Shown here piece by piece: positions 1 through 7,509 of a stretch of DNA of 64,000 nt. Source of the stretch: Dyella choica (GTDB lineage: Bacteria; Pseudomonadota; Gammaproteobacteria; Xanthomonadales; Rhodanobacteraceae). The position numbers were made by a program, and so were the translations under genes. The notes below the pieces were generated by a model. The model was given only the letters and a program-made list of their open reading frames with translations. It searched no databases and was not told where the DNA came from. Within the stretch, counting starts at the first letter, position 1, and each line of letters starts with the position of its first letter. The stretch covers positions 308,153 to 372,152 of the forward strand of contig NZ_RYYV01000005.1 in the NCBI RefSeq assembly GCF_003977665.1, read 5' to 3'.

Positions 1-33
1 GCGGCGGCGCGAAAGCTTCAGCGTGCCGCTCAT
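1..33 (-). CDS. Molybdenum-cofactor hydroxylase large subunit, N-terminus only (partial)
   Basis: Only the first 11 codons lie inside the window. They read MSGTLKLSRRR, and the gene runs off the left edge. The ATG at 33 overlaps the TGA of the upstream iron-sulphur subunit (ATGA), so the two are translationally coupled. Genes following a CoxS/IorA-type iron-sulphur subunit are normally molybdopterin-binding large subunits of the xanthine dehydrogenase/isoquinoline oxidoreductase family. The LSRRR stretch is the start of a twin-arginine signal, which is common in the periplasmic IorB-type large subunits. The assignment rests on context plus this motif and is an inference. Confidence 0.45.
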   Translation of the reverse strand, partial: MSGTLKLSRRR

Positions 34-566
34 GCCTTGGTTCCTTGCTTCATCACAGCGGCCGCGCGCTTGACTGCTCTGCGCACGCGCGTTTGGCAGC
101 CGCAGCGGCAAAGGTTGGGCAGGGTATCGATGTCGTTGTCGCCGGGATCCTTGATGCGGTTGAGCAGATCCATCGAGGCAATCAGCCAGCCTGGCGTACA
201 GTAGCCGCAGCCGATCGCGTCTTCATCGATGAATGCCTGCTGCAGAGGATGCAGGCCGCCCTTGGCGTCAGCCATGCCCTCCACCGTGGTGACCTGCTTG
301 CCGTCCAGCTTGCTCATCGGCAGACCAATGGCGGAAGCGGCCTTGCCGTTCACCAGCACCAGGTCCGCGCCGTCTTCGCCGTGCTCGCCGCCGTACTTGG
401 TGCCGTCCAGTTGCAGCACATCGCGCAGGTACCACAGCAAGGGCATCGCGGGATCGCCACTGTGGTGAAACTGCTCGCCGTTGATGCGAAGGTCGATGCC
501 GGCTGGGACGGAAACCGGAGTAACGTCATTCGGCTTGCTGGTCAGCGCGGCGTGGTCTTGCGCCAT
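30..566 (-). CDS. (2Fe-2S) small subunit of a molybdenum hydroxylase, with the plant-type cluster ligands lost
   Basis: A 178-aa CoxS/IorA-type small subunit, which passes electrons between a molybdopterin large subunit and its acceptor. The fold landmarks are present: LRDVL (47-51), GTKYG (55-59), GKQVTTVEG (89-97), then the C-terminal four-helix domain with C120, C123 (GCGYCTPG), C153 and C155 (LCRCGC), which hold the Mo-proximal cluster. The plant-ferredoxin-type cluster, which normally needs four Cys in a CxxxxCGAC...C pattern, has G60, D65, D68 and I80 at those positions. The codons are read cleanly in frame, so this is not a frameshift. A GGAGA ribosome site lies upstream of the ATG. 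The gene is coupled by ATGA overlap to the large subunit. Confidence 0.85.
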   Translation of the reverse strand: MAQDHAALTSKPNDVTPVSVPAGIDLRINGEQFHHSGDPAMPLLWYLRDVLQLDGTKYGGEHGEDGADLVLVNGKAASAIGLPMSKLDGKQVTTVEGMADAKGGLHPLQQAFIDEDAIGCGYCTPGWLIASMDLLNRIKDPGDNDIDTLPNLCRCGCQTRVRRAVKRAAAVMKQGTKA

Positions 567-637
567 CGGGTGGTGTCTCCATCAAATCCTAACGGCGCAT
601 TGTGGCATTGCCGCACGCAATTAGGGATGGTCTGAAA

Positions 638-770
638 AAGTCCGTCACGGACTTCCGCGCCGCGTCCGGTACACGCTCCGACGCGGTTACGCCAGATCAG
701 GCACTTAGGTGTCCGATCTGCGGTGGGCCTTCCCTGGCCCACGGAAACTCTGAACTTGTTCAGAGTTTCC
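638..770. repeat. Array of five consecutive perfect or near-perfect hairpins
   Basis: Stem arms are: 638-644/648-654; 660-666/680-686; 693-698/715-720 (with an inner GGCAC/GTGTC stem); 723-729/736-742; and 743-755/758-770, a 13-bp perfect stem with a 2-nt loop. The last hairpin directly abuts the TAA of the permease gene and could act as its 3' end structure, but there is no T-tract. The whole 204-bp gap between the iron-sulphur subunit gene and the permease gene is occupied by this array and no gene is seen in it. Confidence 0.7.
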
Positions 771-2105
771 TTAGGAGCGTGCCGGGCTGAACAGATGCCG
801 CCAAACCAGGTAGACGGGGATGCCCATCACCATGATGGCAAGGCCGATGCCGGTATTTACCCAGCTCGTCCGCAGGCTTTGCACCACCACCAGTCCGATC
901 GTGGCGATGAAGATCAGCGGCGGCAGCGGATAGCCGGGCACGCTGAACCTCACTTCGGCGGCCTCCTCGCCGGTCTCCCTGCGGCGATACCAGAACAGCG
1001 TGCTCACGCCCACGGCGCAGGCCAGCCAATCGCCGAAGGTGGCGTAGTCGAGCAGCTGACCGTAACTACCGGACAACACCAACACGATGGACCAGCCTAC
1101 CAGCAGCAGCAGTGCGAGGTTGGGCGTGTGGTGGCGTGGATGCAGGCGCCCTACGCTGGCGAAGAACAGGCCATCCGCCCCCATCACCTGTAGTACTCGT
1201 GCGCCTGCTACCAGCGTGATGTTGCAGAAGCCGAAGGTGGAAATGGCGATGCCCACGGCGATCAACTTGGCGCCGGCTGGGCCGAACACTTTGTTCATTA
1301 CGTCGGCGGCCGGCGTGCGGCTGAGCGCCAGGCCGGCATGCCCGAGCACTGCCAGGTACGCCACGTTGACGAGCGCATATGCGCAGACCACGCCGAGCAT
1401 GCCTAGCACTAGCGCACGGGGCAGGGTGCGCTGCGGTTCGCGCACTTCGCCGGCCAGATTGTTGAGGTAGGTGAAGCCGGAATAGGCAAACAGTACCGGC
1501 AGTGCAGCGCCCATGAAGCCGGCTTCGCCTTGGGCGGGGTCCGCTGCCAGCCAGGGTGCGCCGGTGCCGACGCCGGCCAGCAACAGCCCGCACACCACCA
1601 GCACCGCCACAGCCAGCAGCTTCAACAGGGTGAACAGGTTTTGCATCTGCACCCCGAACTTGAGGCCGAACAGGTTGATCAGCGCCACCAGCGCCAGCGC
1701 GCCCACCGCCAGTGGCGTCGCCATGCCGGCCGGGAGTCCGAATACCGTCGCGGTATAGCTGGCGAAGATGGTGGCTACCGCCGCGCTCGAACCGGAATAG
1801 ATCACCAGCAGCATGGTCCAGCCGAACAGGAAGCCGGCCAGAGGACCAAAGGCCTCGCGCAGGTAGACGTAGCTGCCGCCGGCATGGGGCCGTCGCGCGC
1901 CCAATTCGGCGTAACACAGCGCGCCTAGCAGGGTGAGCACCCCGGCGCCCACCCACATGAGCAGCAGGGCCAGGCCCGATTCCGTGCGCTGCGCGGCAAT
2001 CCCCGGATTGAGAAAGATGCCGCCTCCGATGATGCCGCCGATCACGACCAACGCCGCGTCCCGCAGGCGAAGGCTGCGCTGATAGCCGGTAACCGGTGAC
2101 GTCAT
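771..2105 (-). CDS. APC-family amino acid permease
   Basis: A 444-aa inner-membrane transporter. It carries the APC signature near the N-terminus (VIGGIIGGGIFLNPG, residues 21-35), a run of about 12 hydrophobic segments, the conserved AELGARRPHAGGSYVYL region after TM2 and the FAYSGFTYLNNLAGEVREP region around TM6. These are typical of the L-type/SteT subgroup, which exchanges or takes up neutral amino acids. The substrate cannot be read from sequence. It is followed downstream by the hairpin array and preceded by the PhzF-like gene on the same strand. Confidence 0.88.
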   Translation of the reverse strand: MTSPVTGYQRSLRLRDAALVVIGGIIGGGIFLNPGIAAQRTESGLALLLMWVGAGVLTLLGALCYAELGARRPHAGGSYVYLREAFGPLAGFLFGWTMLLVIYSGSSAAVATIFASYTATVFGLPAGMATPLAVGALALVALINLFGLKFGVQMQNLFTLLKLLAVAVLVVCGLLLAGVGTGAPWLAADPAQGEAGFMGAALPVLFAYSGFTYLNNLAGEVREPQRTLPRALVLGMLGVVCAYALVNVAYLAVLGHAGLALSRTPAADVMNKVFGPAGAKLIAVGIAISTFGFCNITLVAGARVLQVMGADGLFFASVGRLHPRHHTPNLALLLLVGWSIVLVLSGSYGQLLDYATFGDWLACAVGVSTLFWYRRRETGEEAAEVRFSVPGYPLPPLIFIATIGLVVVQSLRTSWVNTGIGLAIMVMGIPVYLVWRHLFSPARS

Positions 2106-2152
2106 GGGAGAGCCCCTGGATTGGAAACGCAGAGCATGGCAATCGCGGAAGG

Positions 2153-3094
2153 TTACGGCAAGCTAGGCGTCATATTGCCTCCAGCCCGCACCCCTTTTTC
2201 CGTGTGGCCGCTCGGCAGGTCGAGTTCGCCCTGAATCACCGCCACGCACTGGCCGCCGATCGTGATAGCTGCAGTGGCGGCATCGTGCTTGACGATGACG
2301 TATCCGTCGCGGCCGATCTCGCGTCCCTGGCTTGCGACGTAGCCCGCGCCGTAGCGGATGTCATTGCGTGCGACCAGAAAAGCCATGATCGCGGCGTTGG
2401 CGCTGCCGGTCACTGGATCCTCCGGAAAGCCGTCCGCCGGGCAAAAGGCGCGCACGGCCATTTGTGCAGGGCCGCCGCCACGCTCCTGGCCGAACACGGC
2501 GAGACCGATCGCAGCGTGCTCCTCGCACAAGCGCTTGATGGCGTGCAGATCGGGCGTCAATGTACGCACGCGTGAGGCGTCCCCGAGGTCGCACACGTAC
2601 CAACGCGGACCGTTGTCGACCAAGCCGGAGGGTGCATCATTGGCCATGCCAACTGCCCTGGCGATCGCATGGCGCATTTGGGCGCTTACGTCGCATTGCT
2701 TGGCAACAGGAGCCTGCACGTGGATGATGCGTTCCGTGCCGGGATGCTCGATCTGCACGGGCAGCAGTCCCGCGGCGCATTGCTGAATCAATTTCGTTTT
2801 ACCGCCAGCGACGAGTCCCGCTTCGATTGCAGCATAGGCACTGCCAACACTCGGGTGTCCGGCGAACGGCAATTCCTGCTGCGGCGTGAAAATGCGCACG
2901 CGGTAGTCGGCTTCCGGTGCCGTCGGAGGCAGCAGAAAGACGGTTTCGGAGAGATTCGTCCAGCGCGCGAAAGCGCGCATTGCGGCTACGTCCAGCCCAT
3001 CACCATCGATGACCACCGCCAGCGGATTGCCGTGCATGGGCTGGCGCGAGAACACGTCGATTTGCATGAAACGGCGCTTGATGGGCATCGGCAT
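2153..3094 (-). CDS. PhzF-family isomerase/epimerase
   Basis: A 313-aa member of the PhzF/diaminopimelate-epimerase fold. Seen: the N-terminal QIDVFSRQPMHGNPLAVV block, WTNLSET (45-51) with the catalytic Glu at E50, GHPSVGSA, and the C-terminal DPVTGSANAA. In PhzF itself these residues isomerise a phenazine precursor. Most family members outside phenazine clusters have no assigned substrate, and no phenazine genes occur here, so only the family call is safe. Start choice is uncertain: the ATG at 3094 has no good ribosome site and the internal Met10 would also preserve the domain. Confidence 0.85.
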   Translation of the reverse strand: MPMPIKRRFMQIDVFSRQPMHGNPLAVVIDGDGLDVAAMRAFARWTNLSETVFLLPPTAPEADYRVRIFTPQQELPFAGHPSVGSAYAAIEAGLVAGGKTKLIQQCAAGLLPVQIEHPGTERIIHVQAPVAKQCDVSAQMRHAIARAVGMANDAPSGLVDNGPRWYVCDLGDASRVRTLTPDLHAIKRLCEEHAAIGLAVFGQERGGGPAQMAVRAFCPADGFPEDPVTGSANAAIMAFLVARNDIRYGAGYVASQGREIGRDGYVIVKHDAATAAITIGGQCVAVIQGELDLPSGHTEKGVRAGGNMTPSLP

Positions 3095-3204
3095 GTGAAG
3101 TTGCGGGATGGGTAGCCATCATAGCAATTGCCACACATGCGCTTTTTGCAGCAGTCAACCAGTTGCTCCCGCCTCTGCCAGCAGGGGCGGGAGCAATCCA
3201 TCAC

Positions 3205-5124
3205 TTAAAAACCAGCGCGCAGGAACGCATCCAGGTTCGCTACATCCAGCGTTCCGATGCCGGCACCTGGGGTGTAGTGCGGAGCACCGTTATAGAACCA
3301 ATTGTCGCCGGCGCTGACGCGGTTGAACGGCGAGAAGAAGTCGTAGCCGAAGATGTTCTGCAAGGCATACACCTGCGGATTCCACCAGCCGATGCGACGA
3401 CCCGTGCTCTGCTTGAGTAGCGCCGTGATGCCGTTGAGCTGCGGTGCTACGAAGCTGGTGCCGCCTTCGCCGCTGCTCAAAGCGCCGTTGGATACAAAGA
3501 CGTAGCCGGTTTCCGGGTCGGCGTTGAGCGAGATATCCGGCACGTTGCGACCCGCGAAGCGGCTGGGCAATTGCAGCAGCGTGGTCGGGCCGGCACTGGG
3601 ATCGTTGAAGACCAACGACTGGTTCGGCTCACTGCGGCGAATACCGTAGGTGAATGCCTGGTAGAACGGCCGGTGCCAGTACACGCTCACGCCGCCGCCG
3701 CCGCCCACGGAGAACAGGTTGATCGGACGGACGTACTGGGTGAAATAGGTCTGCAGATAATCCCAGCCCCATACGCTTTCCTGCGTGATCGACGCGGTCG
3801 GGCCCTTGCCGAACTGATAGCTGTAGGGCGTGGTGGTTCCGCCGGCCGCGGTGATGAAGGGATCGGAAGCCGGCGAATCGACGGTAAGCGGCGCGGTGTA
3901 TTGGCCCACTCCCGTGCCCGCCCCCAGGTCGCGCGCCGTGTCGTATGCGCCCGAATCACCTGACGCAGCGAACAGCGATTGTCCCTGCACGGCGGCTTCC
4001 AGGAAGATCTTGTGGAACGCGCGCAGATCACCTGCGTCCGTAGTGTCGGTATTGCTTGCACCGGGCGTGTTGAGTGCGGCGAAGTTGAAGATTTCCGGCA
4101 AGCCCCAGCTGGTGGAGATGCTGTCGGCGGTGTTGTCCGAGACGGCTTGGGCGAAGGCATCGACATAGCCTGCGGTAGTGTTGGGCGCGTCATACACGAT
4201 GACGTTTGCATAGGGGGCGATCCCGCCCGACTGCTCCACGTCGATCGAGGTCTCGCCGCTGCCGCCGTCGATGGCACCACCGCCATCCACGTGCACTTGC
4301 GTGATGCGATTGGGCTTGGTGTCCAGGCCGATATCCGACCAGTACGTGGTGGCGTCGTTGGGATCGAAGTTGGACAAGGTGACGACGCCTACGGTCGATC
4401 CATCGCCGACCACGCCGCGCTGGTAAAGCGGATTGATGTCATAGAAGTTGGCGACGTCGCCCACCGTGTACTGGCCCGGTACGCCGGATGCCGTGGGATT
4501 GTCGCTGGACCCGTTGCCGCTCTTTTTGCCCAGCGCATTGGCCTGCACGTTCGGTGTGCCCAGTGACGCAAAGGCAGGCGACGAAACGTGATGCGGACGA
4601 TAGGCCTTCTCGCTGCTCAAGCCGGTCGCCACGTCGACCACGTCGGCAATGGCCGATGGTATCTGCGGTGCCGAGACGGGTTTGTGGAAGCTGCGGCCGT
4701 CCTCGCGCGAGACATAGTTGTGGATCGAGGTCTGGAACAGTTGGCCGAACTGGCTGAGCGAACCACTGGTGCGAATCGCCAGATGGCTGGGCAGGACTTC
4801 GCTGCTCAGGCCCTGGCTGCGCAAGTAGGACTGCACGCGCGCAATCTCCGCGTCAGTGGCGCCGTACCGTTTTGCAAACTGCTGAGTGGTAAGGAACTGC
4901 TGATAGTGCTCGCCGCCGGGCGTTACGGTCTGGCGGACGTAGTCCTCCAGCGCGGCTTCATGCTGCAGTTTCAAGATCAGCGTGACGTGTGCGACCTGAT
5001 TGCCTGATGCCATGCCGACATCGACGGCAGGTTTGAGGTCCGCGGCCAACGCCCCGGCGCTCGTGCCGGCCAGCAACAAACCCAAAGACAAGGAAAGCGA
5101 ATTGCGATGCAGCTTTGCAAACAT
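3205..5124 (-). CDS. Secreted sedolisin-type serine-carboxyl peptidase (S53, pro-kumamolisin)
   Basis: A 639-aa preproenzyme. The start at 5124 is chosen over an upstream ATG because a GGAGGG ribosome site sits 7 nt in front of it and the product then begins with a clean signal peptide (hydrophobic SLSLGLLLAGTSAGALAA). The pro-kumamolisin activation domain follows, then the catalytic domain with ETSIDVE (Glu and Asp of the S53 triad, about residues 290-296), ASGDSGA (oxyanion Asp, about 388) and GGTSFVAPQ (nucleophile Ser, about 555). A GIGTLD segment near the C-terminus resembles the calcium site. Probably exported, then self-activated at acid pH, as known for the family. Confidence 0.9.
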   Translation of the reverse strand: MFAKLHRNSLSLSLGLLLAGTSAGALAADLKPAVDVGMASGNQVAHVTLILKLQHEAALEDYVRQTVTPGGEHYQQFLTTQQFAKRYGATDAEIARVQSYLRSQGLSSEVLPSHLAIRTSGSLSQFGQLFQTSIHNYVSREDGRSFHKPVSAPQIPSAIADVVDVATGLSSEKAYRPHHVSSPAFASLGTPNVQANALGKKSGNGSSDNPTASGVPGQYTVGDVANFYDINPLYQRGVVGDGSTVGVVTLSNFDPNDATTYWSDIGLDTKPNRITQVHVDGGGAIDGGSGETSIDVEQSGGIAPYANVIVYDAPNTTAGYVDAFAQAVSDNTADSISTSWGLPEIFNFAALNTPGASNTDTTDAGDLRAFHKIFLEAAVQGQSLFAASGDSGAYDTARDLGAGTGVGQYTAPLTVDSPASDPFITAAGGTTTPYSYQFGKGPTASITQESVWGWDYLQTYFTQYVRPINLFSVGGGGGVSVYWHRPFYQAFTYGIRRSEPNQSLVFNDPSAGPTTLLQLPSRFAGRNVPDISLNADPETGYVFVSNGALSSGEGGTSFVAPQLNGITALLKQSTGRRIGWWNPQVYALQNIFGYDFFSPFNRVSAGDNWFYNGAPHYTPGAGIGTLDVANLDAFLRAGF

Positions 5125-5815
5125 GGATGCTCCCTCCAAGTGAGCACGACGGCATGTCGGCATGCGAGGCAAAGGTCGCAAGTGCGCACCCTTGCTTCAT
5201 GCGAACGATGGCGTTGCGCATGGCTGAAATTTCCTCTTCTTCCCAGCGACGTCGTCCGTCTCCCCTGACGACCGGCATCGAGCCGCTTCGGTGAGCCTAT
5301 AGGGCTTGCGTGAAACCTGGAAGTGCCTGAACGGCATCAGGGCAGAACCGCAAGTCATAGGCTGCGAAATGCTTGTCGCCTATTTCGATGCGGCGAAAAA
5401 TGCTTGCAACAAGGCGCAGACGGATTGCTTGTGAAAAACCCTACCTAACGTGTTGGATATTTCTTAGGCATCAGCGAGATGATTGGGTGGGTGTTGCGGG
5501 AATTTTTCTCACGGGCTGCATACCCCGCGTGCGCATCGATGCGATCGATCACCATGAAAATCTTCGATGCGCAAGTTCGCGGTCAGTCACGAAGGCGACG
5601 ATCCTGGGGTATGGTTCGGTCGCTGCGTTCGCCGATGCAAAGTCGTCGCCAACGCCAAAGCCGCCATTTCCGGCTGATTGGAGGCGTTCCCCATCCCGCG
5701 CGGCCGGTTTGCGCGAAGTTTTTTATCTGCGACGCATGATTGGGGCACAATAGGGCGGTTGTGCCCGGCCAGCGCAAGGCTGGCCGGGCCTCGTTCCCCA
5801 GTCGAAGCCACCGCC
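5125..5815. other. 691-bp intergenic region, no gene supported
   Basis: This separates the divergent sedolisin and fumarase genes and should hold both promoters. Part of it (about 5420-5470) is AT-richer than its surroundings. Open frames exist on both strands, but none has a recognisable protein pattern or a convincing start. A hairpin near the fumarase start is listed separately. A weak candidate fumarase promoter is TTATCT, 17 nt, CACAAT just upstream of 5756. Confidence 0.5.
5763..5789 (+). promoter_or_regulatory. Strong hairpin in the fumarase 5' leader
   Basis: An 11-bp perfect stem (GCCCGGCCAGC paired with GCTGGCCGGGC) with a 5-nt loop, ending 26 nt before the fumarase ATG. It has no T-tract, so a simple terminator is unlikely. 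It could stabilise the mRNA, bind a protein or be part of a small repeat. The function is not known. Confidence 0.4.
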
Positions 5816-7330
5816 ATGACCATCATCAAGCAAGACGATCTGATCCAGTCCGTCGCCGACGCCCTGCAATACATCAGCTACTACCACCCCGTCGACTACA
5901 TCACCAACCTCGCCAAGGCCTATGAGCGCGAGGAATCGCCGGCCGCGAAGGACGCGATGGCGCAGATCCTGATCAATTCGCGCATGGCCGCCGAAGGTCA
6001 TCGCCCGCTGTGCCAGGACACCGGCATCGTCACGGTATTCCTGAAAGTCGGCATGAACGTGCGCTGGGACGCGACGCTGAGCCTGGAGGACATGGTCAAT
6101 GAGGGCGTGCGCCGCGCCTACAACCATCCGGACAACAAGCTGCGCGCGAGCGTATTGGCCGATCCGGCCGGCAGGCGCGCCAATACCAAGGACAACACGC
6201 CGGCGGTGATCAACGTTGCCATCGTTCCTGGCGATACGGTGGAGGTGATCGTGGCGGCGAAGGGCGGCGGCTCGGAGGCCAAGTCCAAGTTCGTCATGCT
6301 CAACCCCTCCGACTCCATCGTGGACTGGGTGCTCAAGACGGTGCCGACCATGGGGGCCGGCTGGTGCCCGCCGGGCATGCTGGGCATCGGCATCGGCGGC
6401 ACGGCCGAGAAGGCCATGCTGTTGGCGAAAGAGGCCTTGATGGAGCCGATCGACATCCAGGATCTGATCGCGCGCGGCCCGCGCAATCGGGCGGAAGAGT
6501 TGCGTCTGGAGCTGTACGAGAAGGTGAATGCGCTGGGCATCGGCGCGCAGGGCTTGGGCGGTCTCACCACGGTGCTGGACGTGAAGGTCAAGGATTACCC
6601 CACCCACGCCGCCAATCTCCCGGTGGCGATGATTCCGAACTGCGCAGCCACGCGCCATGCGCACTTCACCCTGGACGGTTCCGGCCCGGTGATGCTCGAC
6701 GCGCCCTCGCTGGAAGACTGGCCCAAGCTCAGCTACGACGCCTCCAAGGGTCGCCGCGTGAACCTCGATACGGTGACCCGCGAGGAAGTGGCCGGCTGGA
6801 AGCCAGGCGAAGTGCTGCTGCTCAACGGCAAGCTGCTCACCGGCCGCGACGCGGCCCACAAACGGATGGTGGACATGCTGAACAAGGGCGAGAAGCTGCC
6901 GGTGGATTTCCGCGGCCGTTTCATCTACTACGTCGGCCCGGTCGATCCGGTGCGTGACGAGGTGGTCGGTCCCGCAGGCCCCACCACCGCCACCCGCATG
7001 GACAAATTCACCGAACAGGTGCTGGCGCAGACCGGCCTGCTGGGCATGGTCGGCAAGGCCGAGCGCGGTCCGGCCGCCATCGAGGCGATCAAGCAACACC
7101 AGTCGGTGTACCTGATGGCCGTGGGTGGCGCGGCGTACCTGGTCTCCAAGGCCATCAAGGCCAGCCGGGTGGTGGCGTTCGAGGACCTGGGGATGGAGGC
7201 GATCTACGAATTCGAGGTCAAGGACATGCCGGTGACAGTGGCGGTGGATTCGGCGGGTAGCTCGGTGCACAAGACGGGCCCAAGGGAATGGCAGGCCAAG
7301 ATCGGGAAAATTCCCGTTTCGATCGAGTGA
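5816..7330 (+). CDS. fumA: Class I fumarate hydratase, [4Fe-4S]
   Basis: A 504-aa single-chain, oxygen-sensitive fumarase that hydrates fumarate to L-malate in the TCA cycle. The alpha-domain cysteines expected to hold the cluster are visible in CQDTG, GWCPPG and PNCAATRH. The glycine-rich GIGIGGTAEKAM follows the second, and the beta domain has GPTTATRMDKF. Length matches class I enzymes. The ATG at 5816 is used: the upstream in-frame extension would run through the leader hairpin and has no homology-like content. The gene is followed by a hairpin at 7357-7385. Confidence 0.93.
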   Translation: MTIIKQDDLIQSVADALQYISYYHPVDYITNLAKAYEREESPAAKDAMAQILINSRMAAEGHRPLCQDTGIVTVFLKVGMNVRWDATLSLEDMVNEGVRRAYNHPDNKLRASVLADPAGRRANTKDNTPAVINVAIVPGDTVEVIVAAKGGGSEAKSKFVMLNPSDSIVDWVLKTVPTMGAGWCPPGMLGIGIGGTAEKAMLLAKEALMEPIDIQDLIARGPRNRAEELRLELYEKVNALGIGAQGLGGLTTVLDVKVKDYPTHAANLPVAMIPNCAATRHAHFTLDGSGPVMLDAPSLEDWPKLSYDASKGRRVNLDTVTREEVAGWKPGEVLLLNGKLLTGRDAAHKRMVDMLNKGEKLPVDFRGRFIYYVGPVDPVRDEVVGPAGPTTATRMDKFTEQVLAQTGLLGMVGKAERGPAAIEAIKQHQSVYLMAVGGAAYLVSKAIKASRVVAFEDLGMEAIYEFEVKDMPVTVAVDSAGSSVHKTGPREWQAKIGKIPVSIE

Positions 7331-7356
7331 TATGGCGCGCTTTGCGCGCGACGTTG

Positions 7357-7385
7357 GCTCCCTCTCCCCTTTGGGAAGAGGGAGC
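7357..7385 (+). terminator. Hairpin after fumA
   Basis: A 9-bp stem (GCTCCCTCT paired with AGAGGGAGC) flanks an 11-nt loop, 26 nt after the fumA stop. The CCCTCTCCC...GGGAGAGGG theme recurs after lysAC at 10134-10157, so it may be a dispersed repeat that doubles as a transcript end. There is no T-run. Confidence 0.45.
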
Positions 7386-7509
7386 AGATCGCGGCACGCG
7401 GGCACTATTTAGCCATCCAAACGCCATGCCGAATTTTCGGTTGCATTCCTGCTGACGCGGCGCAACACTGGCGGGATTGACTTTTCCCGCAACCCTAGAC
7501 AGAGAAACC

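Noticed and set aside
2153..3094. Phenazine biosynthesis cluster suggested by the PhzF-like gene
   Set aside because: No other phz genes are nearby; PhzF-like proteins are widespread without phenazine synthesis.
5723..7405. 560-codon minus-strand open frame across fumA
   Set aside because: It is antisense to a complete, well-conserved fumarase gene; the product is His/Arg/Gly-rich with no domain, a codon-bias shadow.
7477..7509. TTG start for lysAC adding 11 residues
   Set aside because: Homologues start close to the KFGGTSV strand and the added residues overlap the presumed leader; GTG at 7510 is simpler, although not proven.
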